DNA of 9,153 nt from Proteiniclasticum sp. (GTDB lineage: Bacteria; Bacillota; Clostridia; Clostridiales; Clostridiaceae): NCBI RefSeq assembly GCF_003514505.1, contig NZ_DOPX01000020.1, positions 1 to 9,153 on the forward strand, written 5' to 3'. The notes under the pieces are model-generated. The model had not been told where the DNA came from and made no database searches. It saw only the letters and a program-made list of their open reading frames with translations. Shown one piece after another: positions 1 through 6,821 of the stretch. Each line of letters opens with the position of its first letter. Position 1 is the first letter of the stretch. The position numbers and the translations under genes were made by a program.

Positions 1-927
1 GCTCCGGTAGCGCTGACCATCTGTAAAAAGCTCAATGTATCACCTGTTTCCAGTATCATTGCCATCTCTGTAGCTTCCAACCTGCAGGGGGCGGCAACGC
101 TTGTGGGAGACACCACATCGATCCTTCTAGCTGGTCATCTGGATATGAACTTCTTTGACTTTTTCTTCTATCAAGGAAAAATGGGATTGTTCTTTATCGT
201 GCAGATAGGTGCCATTGCGTCAACGCTGATGCTCCTATGGATCTTCCGTAAAGAAAAGCAGCCGGTGACGGCATTGGAGAAAACTGTCGTGACAGACTAT
301 TTTCCCTCTGTGCTGCTCATTCTCATGGTCCTTCTGCTCATTGTAGCGTCTTTCATCCCCAATACTCCGCGTACCATCAACGGTATCATCTGTATGACGC
401 TCTTTGTGGTGGGGATGATCCGTGCGCTGGTTGTAAAGCATGATGAGAAGACCGTAGCCAATGCAGTCCGGGAGATTGACTATGTAACGCTTCTTCTTCT
501 TTCAGGACTTTTCATCGTGGTCGGTGGTATCACAGAAGTGGGTGTTATTGACGACATTGCTGCCCTCTTCATTAAGATTGCCGGAGACAATCTGTTTATT
601 GTATATACACTGATTGTCTGGTTCTCTGTCCTGGTATCTGCCTTCATTGATAATATCATCTATACTGCTACCATGCTTCCTGTCATAGGCGGTATTGGAG
701 CACTCATCGGAGGAGACATCACGGTGCTCTACTTTGGCCTCATCATCGGTGCTACCTTAGGTGGGAACCTTACTCCCATCGGTGCTTCAGCAAACATTGC
801 AGGTATTGGTATTCTCACAAAGCAGGGGTATGAAGTGAAAACCAAGGATTTCACCTCCATTGGTGTGCCGTTCACCCTCATTGCTGTAACAACAGGATAT
901 ATTCTGACGTGGTTCCTGTTTGCATAA
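1..927 (+). CDS. ArsB/NhaD-like (SLC13-type) ion permease, C-terminal part, 5' truncated
   Basis: The frame is open from the first base and ends at TAA 925-927, giving 308 visible residues; the start lies outside the window. It is an integral membrane permease of the ion transporter superfamily (ArsB/NhaD/CitM/SLC13 type), likely moving an anion or Na+ by secondary transport; the substrate cannot be told. Seen in the sequence: the family motif SNLQGAATLVGDTTS at visible residues 26-40, several long hydrophobic segments, a polar middle stretch (RKEKQPVTALEKTVVTDY) that joins the two halves, then the second-half signature AFIDNIIYTATMLPVI and the LGGNLTPIGASANIAGIGI re-entrant-type segment. It ends in a last hydrophobic helix right before the stop, as expected for a complete C terminus. 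Relatives usually read DNIP and GDPPS where this protein has DNII and GDTTS. GTG at 103 is internal, not the start, because homology continues upstream. A terminator follows 13 nt after the stop. Confidence 0.88.
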   Translation, partial: APVALTICKKLNVSPVSSIIAISVASNLQGAATLVGDTTSILLAGHLDMNFFDFFFYQGKMGLFFIVQIGAIASTLMLLWIFRKEKQPVTALEKTVVTDYFPSVLLILMVLLLIVASFIPNTPRTINGIICMTLFVVGMIRALVVKHDEKTVANAVREIDYVTLLLLSGLFIVVGGITEVGVIDDIAALFIKIAGDNLFIVYTLIVWFSVLVSAFIDNIIYTATMLPVIGGIGALIGGDITVLYFGLIIGATLGGNLTPIGASANIAGIGILTKQGYEVKTKDFTSIGVPFTLIAVTTGYILTWFLFA

Positions 928-940
928 GTATTCACTTTTT

Positions 941-965
941 AAAGATCCTTCGGGGTCTTTTTCTT
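941..965 (+). terminator. Rho-independent terminator, UUCG tetraloop
   Basis: An 8-bp stem, AAAGATCC (941-948) with GGGTCTTT (953-960), contains one T-G wobble and is capped by TTCG closed by C-G, the extra-stable cUUCGg loop. A T-rich tail follows (958-966). It lies just after the permease stop codon and separates that gene from the next operon. Confidence 0.85.
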
Positions 966-997
966 TGCGATTATTTTGGCAGGACGCTTTGTTGAAG

Positions 998-1026
998 TGA
1001 AATAATCGGGATTTTTGTGATAAAAT
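998..1026 (+). promoter_or_regulatory. Putative extended -10 promoter of the yfcC-M20 operon
   Basis: TAAAAT at 1021-1026 is preceded by TGA (1018-1020), forming an extended -10. A weak -35 (TGAAAT, 998-1003) lies at a 17-nt spacing. Transcription would start near 1032-1034 and leave a leader of about 30 nt. It lies between the upstream terminator and the SD of the next gene, where a promoter is expected. Assignment is by eye. Confidence 0.45.
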
Positions 1027-1045
1027 TTTACTAAGATCATACGTA

Positions 1046-1055
1046 GAAAGAGGTG
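1046..1055 (+). promoter_or_regulatory. Shine-Dalgarno that fixes the carrier start at 1062
   Basis: AAAGAGGTGG at 1046-1055 is a good match to the anti-SD and ends 6 nt before ATG 1062. The in-frame GTG at 1053 lies inside this SD, so it cannot be the start it serves. Confidence 0.8.
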
Positions 1056-1061
1056 GAATTT

Positions 1062-2513
1062 ATGCAGCAAAGACGAGGTGTAGCCCTTTCCAAGAAATCA
1101 TTCTTTTCTTCCGTCACCATTTTAGGGATCCTCATGTTTCTTTCAGGAGTCCTCACGAGAGTGCTTCCTTCAGGGTCCTACGAGAGGATTCTGGAAGATG
1201 GCCGTGAAAAAATAGTGCCAGGATCCTTTTCGGTATTGGAACGTCCGGAGTACCCTTTATACAGATGGATTACGGCGCCTTTAGAGGTCCTTTTTGGAGA
1301 AGATCAGGTGACCATCCTTGTGATTATCCTGTTTTTGCTGCTCATTGGCGCATCGTTCCGGGTGCTGGATGAAAGCGGACTTCTGCGCTACATCATGGAG
1401 ACCCTGGTGGCGAAATATGAGAAGCGGAAGTATGTGCTCATGGGACTTCTCATTCTTTTCTTCATGTCCTTTGGCTCCTTTTTCGGGATTTTTGAGGAGC
1501 TCATCGTTCTGGTGCCCATGGCTGTGACACTATCCTACTCCTTTGGATGGGATTCACTTGTAGGTCTTGGCATCAGCGCCATGGCGTCGGGATTCGGATT
1601 TGCGGCAGCCATCCTCAATCCCTTTACTCTGGGGGTATCTCAAAAGATTGCAGGACTCCCGGCATTTTCAGGAAGCCTTTACAGACTGCTTATCTTTTCT
1701 GTCATCTACTGCATTTTGTATGGGTATCTTTATCTCTATGCGAAACGCATTGAGAAAAATCCCTCCTTCTCTATGGTGTATGAAGAAGACCGGGCGCTGA
1801 AAGAAAGATTCACCCATTTTGAAGAGCCCATATCCACCAAAAATAAAAATCTTGGGAGAGTTGTAAAGATTTACGGCTATTTCATTCTTTCCATGGTGAT
1901 GGTCATTGCTTTGGGATTCTTTATCCCAGTTTTATCGGCAGCGGCGCTGCCTCTGGTGGCTGTGATTTTTCTGGTGGCGTCTGTAACCGCTGGAATTTTA
2001 AGTGAGTACAAGTCATTTCAAGGGATGCTGAAAGATCTTGCCAAAGGCTTTAGTTCGATGTTGCCCGCAGTGCTCCTGATCCTTATGGCTATGTCCATCA
2101 AGCATATTATGACAAAGGGGATGGTGATGGATTCGGTGCTCTACTATGCTTCAGAGAGGCTGTCTGGCCTTAGTCCCAATATGGCTGTGCTTGGTCTTTA
2201 CCTTCTCATTCTGATGCTGGATTTCTTCATCGGGTCCGGATCAGCAAAAGCATTTCTGGTGATGCCGATTCTTTTGCCCCTGACGGATCTTCTGCAGGTC
2301 ACAAGGCAAACGGCAGTCCAGGCGTTCTTGTTTGGAGATGGTTTTTCAAACCTTCTTTTTCCAACGAATCCGACACTCATGATCGCACTGGGATTGACAG
2401 TGGTCAGTTACCCCAAATGGATCCGATGGTCCATTAAGATTCAAGGCATTATTTTTATTGTGACGCTGATGTTTTTGTTCTTGGCCAATGCATTTCAGTA
2501 TGGCCCGTTTTAG
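1062..2513 (+). CDS. YfcC family (DcuC superfamily) membrane carrier
   Basis: A 483-residue polytopic membrane protein of the YfcC family (DcuC/C4-dicarboxylate carrier superfamily, COG1288 type), of full family length. Members are often named putative basic amino acid antiporter or C4-dicarboxylate carrier, but substrates are mostly unproven. Seen: a first helix at about residues 14-35, an extracytoplasmic loop ending in RPEYPLYRWITAPLEVLFG (61-79), a helix at about 83-100, GSFFGIFEE (138-146), NPFTLGVSQKIAGLP (186-200), a charged cytoplasmic loop at about 228-268 that divides the two halves, and the second-half signatures GSGSAKAFLVMPILLP (391-406) and FGDGFSNLLFPTNP (424-437). The last hydrophobic helix ends near 475. 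ATG 1062 is chosen over an in-frame GTG at 1053 because the SD covers that GTG. The stop TAG overlaps the SD of the M20 peptidase gene, so the two are co-translated in one operon. This suggests that the carrier imports the peptidase substrate or exchanges its product; that link is inference. Confidence 0.88.
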   Translation: MQQRRGVALSKKSFFSSVTILGILMFLSGVLTRVLPSGSYERILEDGREKIVPGSFSVLERPEYPLYRWITAPLEVLFGEDQVTILVIILFLLLIGASFRVLDESGLLRYIMETLVAKYEKRKYVLMGLLILFFMSFGSFFGIFEELIVLVPMAVTLSYSFGWDSLVGLGISAMASGFGFAAAILNPFTLGVSQKIAGLPAFSGSLYRLLIFSVIYCILYGYLYLYAKRIEKNPSFSMVYEEDRALKERFTHFEEPISTKNKNLGRVVKIYGYFILSMVMVIALGFFIPVLSAAALPLVAVIFLVASVTAGILSEYKSFQGMLKDLAKGFSSMLPAVLLILMAMSIKHIMTKGMVMDSVLYYASERLSGLSPNMAVLGLYLLILMLDFFIGSGSAKAFLVMPILLPLTDLLQVTRQTAVQAFLFGDGFSNLLFPTNPTLMIALGLTVVSYPKWIRWSIKIQGIIFIVTLMFLFLANAFQYGPF

Positions 2514-2522
2514 GAGAGTTTT

Positions 2523-3854
2523 ATGAGAAATTTGGATGATGCGGTGAAAAGTCTTCAGACAGCGGTACAGTTCAGGACCATTTCTGGCATGGATATGGAG
2601 CAGGTGGATTTTAAACCATTCGAGGATTTTCTTTCACATCTCAAGGAAACATACATGGAAGTGTACCGAAAAGCTGAAGTTACATGGATCAATAAGTACA
2701 GTCCTGTTTTCCATTTGCAAGGGAAAAGTGAAGAAGAGCCAGTACTGCTTCTTGGACATTATGATGTGGTGCCCGTTGCAGATGGTACAGAAGAGGACTG
2801 GTTGAGTGCCCCTTTTGATGGAGAGGTCATGGATGGATACCTGTATGGACGAGGCACCTTAGATGATAAAAATCAGGTGATTTCTATTCTGGAAGCGTTG
2901 GAAAATCTTATTCAGGAAGGATATGAGCCCGCGCGGGATATTTACCTAGCCTTCGGATTTGATGAAGAAGTGGGAGGCGGCCTTGGGGCTAAAGAGGTTG
3001 CAGCCCACTTTAGAGAAAAAAACTTGAGATTCTTTATGGTGCTGGATGAAGGTGGTGCAGTCATGGAGGATGTTCTGGAAGGGGTGACAGTACCATTGGC
3101 CCTGGTGGGCGTTGCAGAGAAAGGGTCTTCCATGATCAAAGTGACAGCAAAGGGGGAAGGGGGACACTCTTCCATGCCACCAGAGTTTCTGGTGACGGAA
3201 GTTCTTGGTAAAGCGCTTCTTACCATTGCCAGCCAGCCCATGGAAGCAAGACTGACAGGAGCTGTGGAGGCGATGTTTCAAGGGATGGGTCCTCACATGG
3301 GATGGAAAGGCAAACTTCTAGGGAGTATCAGAACGAGCTTTCCTCTGGTAAGAAAGACCTTGGAAAAAACACCAGCGCTTCATGCGCTCATAAGAACAAC
3401 CATTACCCCAACGGTGATCCGGGCTGGAAATGCATATAATGTCATTCCCCAGGAAGCTTCTATGATCCTCAATGCGAGAATCCTACCAGGAGACACCACC
3501 GAGGATGTTCTTCGCCATCTGAAGAAGATCCATGAAGGACTTCCGGTTCAGTACCAGTATCTTGTGAAGGAAGAGGCTTCCAAAGTCACGGACCATGAAG
3601 GAGAAGCTTTTTCTTTACTAAAAGATCTCATTCACTCCGTTTATGAGGATGCGGTGGTTCTGCCTTATCTCATGGCTGGTGGAACAGACAGCAGAAAATA
3701 TGAGGAGCTTTCAGATAACATTTTGAGATTCAGTGCAGTGAGGATGAAGAATGAGGATCTCAAGAGAATTCATGGAACCGATGAACGGATTTCCATGGAG
3801 AATCTGGAAAGAATGATGACCTTCTATAGAAATCTCTTTCTTCATTTTTCATAG
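2523..3854 (+). CDS. M20 family metallopeptidase (carboxypeptidase S-like)
   Basis: A 443-residue soluble, presumably cytoplasmic, di-zinc hydrolase of the M20 family, closest in pattern to the carboxypeptidase S (CPS1) group. These enzymes hydrolyse C-terminal peptide bonds or N-acyl amino acids. The metal site is complete: His79 and Asp81 in GHYDVVP, bridging Asp114 in GRGTLDDK, catalytic Glu148 and ligand Glu149 in FDEEVGGG, Asp175 in VLDEGG, and a late His417 in RIHGTDERIS. The lid domain (about 200-310) carries the conserved GEGGHSSMP with His215, the residue that reaches into the partner active site in dimeric members. There is no signal peptide. ATG 2523 follows AGGAG (2512-2516), which overlaps the carrier stop; the gap is 9 nt. 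Operon position after a YfcC carrier suggests intracellular breakdown of an imported peptide or acylated amino acid. The exact substrate cannot be read from sequence. Confidence 0.92.
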   Translation: MRNLDDAVKSLQTAVQFRTISGMDMEQVDFKPFEDFLSHLKETYMEVYRKAEVTWINKYSPVFHLQGKSEEEPVLLLGHYDVVPVADGTEEDWLSAPFDGEVMDGYLYGRGTLDDKNQVISILEALENLIQEGYEPARDIYLAFGFDEEVGGGLGAKEVAAHFREKNLRFFMVLDEGGAVMEDVLEGVTVPLALVGVAEKGSSMIKVTAKGEGGHSSMPPEFLVTEVLGKALLTIASQPMEARLTGAVEAMFQGMGPHMGWKGKLLGSIRTSFPLVRKTLEKTPALHALIRTTITPTVIRAGNAYNVIPQEASMILNARILPGDTTEDVLRHLKKIHEGLPVQYQYLVKEEASKVTDHEGEAFSLLKDLIHSVYEDAVVLPYLMAGGTDSRKYEELSDNILRFSAVRMKNEDLKRIHGTDERISMENLERMMTFYRNLFLHFS

Positions 3855-3875
3855 AAATGTATGATAGAACAGATA

Positions 3876-3910
3876 AAAAGAGCGGAATCTCTTAGGGGTT
3901 CCGCTCTTTT
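3876..3910. terminator. Bidirectional Rho-independent terminator between convergent genes
   Basis: A perfect 12-bp stem AAAAGAGCGGAA (3876-3887) / TTCCGCTCTTTT (3899-3910), extended by T-G and C-G pairs, has a 7-nt loop. The arm ends give a T-run on the + strand (3907-3910, then CCTTATTTT) and a T-run on the - strand (complement of the A-run 3875-3879). It lies 21 nt after the M20 stop and 16 nt after the degV stop, so one hairpin can end both transcripts. Confidence 0.9.
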
Positions 3911-3926
3911 CCTTATTTTACTATGA

Positions 3927-4880
3927 TTATTTTTTCAGTCCAAATTTTTCAAGGAAGGCATCTTTCTTTGCTAGGAGAGCTTCCCATTCATTAAGCAGCA
4001 GATTATCTTTTCTGTCTCCAGTTTCCATGAAGAACATGGAAAGGCCGCCAGGACCCACATGGGTTCCGACAGCAACACCCATCTGCATGATATAAATATC
4101 TCCAGCAAAACCTGTTTCCTGAAGGAACTTGGTTTTGAGATTCTCTGCATAACTTTTATCAGTGGTGTAGCCTATGATCACAAAGTTTGTAAGATTCTCA
4201 TCGTTTCTCTTCTTGAACTCTTCCACATAATGGGTGAGGACTTTCTTTCTTCCACGTTCCTTGGCGACGATGGCGCCTTTTGTGTCTTTCATGGACATGA
4301 TGGGTTTCAGCTTCAGCATTTTGCCGATGAAGGCGCTGGTACTGGAAAGACGACCGCTTCGAAGAAGATGGTTAAGATCATCCACGGTGAGAAAGTGCTT
4401 CACGTTTCTTTTGTAGGCTTCATTGAAGTCGATGAGTTCCTGGAAACTTGCTCCCTTTTCTCTCAGCATGGCACTCTTCATTAAAAGCCAGCCACTGCCG
4501 TGGCTCATGCAGGTGGAGTCCACCACATGGATCTTCACGGTGGATCCTGGGAACTCTTCATAAAAATAGTCTTTGGCAAGGACTGCAGACTGGTAAGCAC
4601 CACTGGTACCACTGCTCATACAGATGCAGAGTATTTCTTCCATTCCTTTGTCTTTTGCTTCCTTCATAATATCCAGATAAGACGAGGGACTTGGCATACC
4701 AGTAGTCGGTGGTGTTTCCAGATTTTCCATCATACTGTAGAATTCATCCGCCGTAATATCTACCCGGTCTCTATAGGTTTTTCCTTCTATGGTTACAGTT
4801 AAAGGGGCAATGCTGATGTCATACTTGTCCAGAATTTCCTGGGATAGATCACAAGTTGAATCTGCCATGATTTTGATCAT
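3927..4880 (-). CDS. DegV family protein (FakB-type fatty-acid-binding)
   Basis: A 317-residue cytosolic protein of the DegV family. Characterised members (FakB) bind a fatty acid and present it to the FakA kinase for acyl-phosphate formation; others remain of unknown role. Seen: the N-terminal signature MADSTCDLS (5-13), PTTGMPSP (58-65; relatives usually read TSQPSP), the ligand-loop MSSGTSGAYQSA (88-99), VDST (120-123), LLRSGRLSS (172-180), KLKPIM (190-195), and THVGPGG (273-279) with His274, at the position of the fatty-acid-carboxylate histidine. After this, where most family members end within a few residues, there is a charged, probably helical tail from about 285 to 317. ATG at 4878-4880 has GGAGG (complement of 4888-4892) upstream with a spacer of about 7 nt. 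It is monocistronic and convergent with the M20 gene; no fakA is visible here. Its leader carries a palindrome described separately. Confidence 0.9.
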   Translation of the reverse strand: MIKIMADSTCDLSQEILDKYDISIAPLTVTIEGKTYRDRVDITADEFYSMMENLETPPTTGMPSPSSYLDIMKEAKDKGMEEILCICMSSGTSGAYQSAVLAKDYFYEEFPGSTVKIHVVDSTCMSHGSGWLLMKSAMLREKGASFQELIDFNEAYKRNVKHFLTVDDLNHLLRSGRLSSTSAFIGKMLKLKPIMSMKDTKGAIVAKERGRKKVLTHYVEEFKKRNDENLTNFVIIGYTTDKSYAENLKTKFLQETGFAGDIYIMQMGVAVGTHVGPGGLSMFFMETGDRKDNLLLNEWEALLAKKDAFLEKFGLKK

Positions 4881-4896
4881 TTAAATTCCTCCAGTT

Positions 4897-4926
4897 CAGA
4901 ATGAGTTTCATTTACCGTTCATTCTG
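4897..4926 (-). promoter_or_regulatory. Palindrome in the degV leader, candidate operator
   Basis: CAGAATGA (4897-4904) and TCATTCTG (4919-4926) form a perfect 8-bp inverted repeat with a 14-nt spacer. A third half-site, TCATT, sits at 4908-4912. The element lies between the degV -10 (complement of 4939-4944) and its SD. The half-site resembles the GAATGA/TCATTC half of the Bacillus FadR (TetR family) box, though the spacing differs. It may be a repressor operator or a leader hairpin; the function is inferred. Confidence 0.4.
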
Positions 4927-4938
4927 TAAATCCATTCT

Positions 4939-4944
4939 ATTATA
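4939..4944 (-). promoter_or_regulatory. Putative -10 of degV
   Basis: The - strand reads a consensus TATAAT (complement of 4939-4944). The -35 at 17 nt is poor (TATCAA, complement of 4962-4967). Transcription would start near 4931-4933 and give a leader of about 50 nt. There is no competing gene in this region. Confidence 0.45.
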
Positions 4945-5021
4945 AAATAGTTTGACAGATTTTGATACTCTTATTTGCTTTTAATTCTTGTATGGAGTCT
5001 GAAGGTTTTGTATCTTCTTAG

Positions 5022-5052
5022 CTGACACGATAGGAAAATCCTCTGATATAAT
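5022..5052 (+). promoter_or_regulatory. Extended -10 promoter of the ABC exporter operon
   Basis: A perfect TATAAT (5047-5052) is preceded by TGA (5044-5046), an extended -10. CTGACA (5022-5027) matches the -35 consensus at five of six positions, but with a long 19-nt spacer. The start would be near 5059, leaving a leader of about 32 nt before ATG 5091. Confidence 0.6.
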
Positions 5053-5078
5053 GGGTGTAGGTTTTGATTGATATCAGA
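5042..5078. repeat. Inverted repeat overlapping the ABC operon promoter, candidate operator
   Basis: TCTGATAT (5042-5049) and ATATCAGA (5071-5078) form a perfect 8-bp inverted repeat with a 21-nt spacer. The left arm overlaps the extended -10 and the right arm lies in the early leader, so a bound repressor would block initiation. The left arm would not be in the transcript, so a DNA operator is more likely than an RNA hairpin. No regulator gene is adjacent. Confidence 0.35.
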
Positions 5079-5090
5079 TGGGAGATAAAC

Positions 5091-6821
5091 ATGAACATAT
5101 ACAAAAGGTATTTTCGTAAATATCGGGTGCTTTTTTTTACAGCCACCACCTTTGTTTTTTTGGAGTCCATGGCTGATCTTCTGCAGCCCACCATCATGGC
5201 CCGGATCATCGATGAGGGGGTTCGTGAAAGAAATGTGGAAACAGTGATCGGATATGGTCTTCTTATGCTTTTCATCACGTTTTTGGGGGCGGTCTTTGCC
5301 ACGGTCCGGAACATTCTGGCTTCCAAAGTTTCTCAAGGGTTTGGCAAGGACCTGAGAGCGGATCTTTTCGAGAAGATCATGAACTTTTCAGAGAGCAGTG
5401 CAGACCGGATGGAGAGTGGATCACTCATCACCAGAATGACCAATGATACCGCTCAGGCGGTGCAGTTTGTCAATGGCATGATGCGTATTTTCTTTAAGGC
5501 GCCGGTGACGGGGATTGGAAGTATGATTCTTGCTGCAGCTCTCAGCCCAAAACTTTCCATCATTCTCTTTCTCGTTGTAGGCCTTGTGGCAGTTCTTATT
5601 TATATCAGTATGAAGATGAGCTATGAGCGCTTTGCGAAGGTCCAGTATGCCATAGATAAGCTGAATCTTGTGATTCAGGAGTATCTTCTTGGGATCCGTC
5701 TGGTGAAAGCCTTTGGCAGACAGAACTTCGAGGAAGAAAAGTTTGCCAAGTCCAATGAGGATCTGGAGAAAAAAGGCATCCGTTCTCAGCTGGTCATTGC
5801 CTACTTTGCTCCGGTGCTCAGCCTGGTGGTGAGTCTTGGTATTGCGATGGTTCTTTATGCTGGAAGCATTCTTTTCGTCAGGCAGGAGATTGAAGTGGGA
5901 AAGGTCGCTGCGTTTATCAGTTATATGACGCAGATTCTCACCTCCATCATCATGATCACCAATATTTTTACCACCTTTGTCCGAACAAAGGCTTCCACAG
6001 AGAGAATCCAGGAGATTTTCACGGCAGAGGAAGATGCGGAAGGAGGCACAAAAGAGTTTACGTCCGAAGCCATGTCGGTGGTCTTTGAGAATCTTTCCTT
6101 CTCCTATCCATCCGGGAGCGGACTCTACGCACTGGAGAATCTCAGTTTTCGTCTGAATGCGGGAGAGACCCTGGCGGTCATCGGCCCCACTGGATCGGGG
6201 AAATCCACGTTGGTTTGGCTGCTCCTTCGGTTTTATGAAGGGAAGGAGGGCAGGATTCTTCTTGATGGCATAGACATCAGGGACTACACAGTGGAACAGG
6301 TTCGAAATGCAGTATCCGTTTCTTCCCAGAAGACCATGCTGTTTTCAGGTTCTATTCAGGAGAATATCGCTTGGAGCAGTCCGGAAATGAGTCCTGATAG
6401 AGTGGAGCGTGCTGCACAAGCCGCCCAGGCAGAAGATTTTATCCTCTCTATGAAAGAAGGATATGAGAGCAGTATATATCAGGGGGCGGTGAATCTGTCG
6501 GGGGGCCAGAAGCAAAGAGTGTCCATTGCACGGGCTCTGGCTAAAGAATCGAAGCTCCTCATTCTGGATGATTCCACATCGGCACTGGACGCTGTGACAG
6601 ACAGAAAAGTCCGGGAAGCCATAAAGGAGTTTAAGCCCAGAAGAACGACCATACTCATCACCCAGAGAATCGGCACAGCCATGGGGGCGGATAAAATTCT
6701 TGTTCTTTCTCAAGGGAAAATGGAGGGCTTCGGCACCCACGGGGATCTGATGAAGAATTCTTCCACCTATAGAGATCTGTATGTGTCTCAAATTGGAGAA
6801 CTGGATAAGGCGGTGATGTAG
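5091..6821 (+). CDS. Heterodimeric ABC exporter subunit with degenerate ATPase site (TM287/BmrC type)
   Basis: A 576-residue half-transporter: a six-helix exporter membrane domain (about 1-300) fused to a nucleotide-binding domain (about 325-576). It would pair with the next gene product in the cytoplasmic membrane as a multidrug/lipid-type exporter. Seen in the NBD: A-loop Tyr339, Walker A GPTGSGKST (365-373), Q-loop Gln413, canonical signature LSGGQ (469-473), Walker B LLILDD (489-495 region) and D-loop SALD (497-500). Two catalytic residues are non-canonical: Asp495 replaces the catalytic Glu and Gln525 (ITQR) replaces the switch His. This is the known pattern of the degenerate-site subunit in TM287/288-like exporters, so it is design rather than damage. 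ATG 5091 has GGGAG (5080-5084) 6 nt upstream; an in-frame TTG at 5064 would have no SD. Stop TAG is followed directly by the partner ATG. Substrate unknown. Confidence 0.93.
   Translation: MNIYKRYFRKYRVLFFTATTFVFLESMADLLQPTIMARIIDEGVRERNVETVIGYGLLMLFITFLGAVFATVRNILASKVSQGFGKDLRADLFEKIMNFSESSADRMESGSLITRMTNDTAQAVQFVNGMMRIFFKAPVTGIGSMILAAALSPKLSIILFLVVGLVAVLIYISMKMSYERFAKVQYAIDKLNLVIQEYLLGIRLVKAFGRQNFEEEKFAKSNEDLEKKGIRSQLVIAYFAPVLSLVVSLGIAMVLYAGSILFVRQEIEVGKVAAFISYMTQILTSIIMITNIFTTFVRTKASTERIQEIFTAEEDAEGGTKEFTSEAMSVVFENLSFSYPSGSGLYALENLSFRLNAGETLAVIGPTGSGKSTLVWLLLRFYEGKEGRILLDGIDIRDYTVEQVRNAVSVSSQKTMLFSGSIQENIAWSSPEMSPDRVERAAQAAQAEDFILSMKEGYESSIYQGAVNLSGGQKQRVSIARALAKESKLLILDDSTSALDAVTDRKVREAIKEFKPRRTTILITQRIGTAMGADKILVLSQGKMEGFGTHGDLMKNSSTYRDLYVSQIGELDKAVM
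6807..6817 (+). promoter_or_regulatory. Long Shine-Dalgarno inside the upstream ABC gene
   Basis: AAGGCGGTGAT matches the full anti-SD complement AAGGAGGTGAT at 10 of 11 positions. It lies within the last codons of the first exporter gene and ends 4 nt before ATG 6822. This strong site would support balanced translation of the two heterodimer subunits. Confidence 0.7.

Noticed and set aside
1053..1061. GTG start for the YfcC-type carrier that would add three residues
   Set aside because: The GTG lies within the Shine-Dalgarno sequence; ATG 1062 is at the proper distance from it.
2942..3296. Two overlapping - strand open frames within the M20 gene
   Set aside because: They mirror the M20 catalytic and lid regions, have no recognisable domains, and the M20 metal ligands confirm the + strand frame.
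4952..4957. Perfect TTGACA on the + strand upstream of the ABC operon
   Set aside because: No -10 hexamer lies 16-18 nt downstream, and it is about 90 bp from the much better TATAAT at 5047.
5064..5090. TTG start for the first ABC subunit that would add nine residues
   Set aside because: There is no SD ahead of the TTG and it lies almost on the predicted transcription start, while ATG 5091 has GGGAG 6 nt upstream.
6574..6578. Asp for Glu after Walker B in the first ABC subunit as a possible sequencing error or inactive gene
   Set aside because: The His-to-Gln change and the partner LSQGQ fall in the same composite site, exactly as in known heterodimeric exporters.
6345..6791. 148-codon open frame on the - strand inside the first ABC gene
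   Set aside because: It is antisense to the highly conserved ABC nucleotide-binding domain, has no SD or promoter, and its product looks like no protein family.
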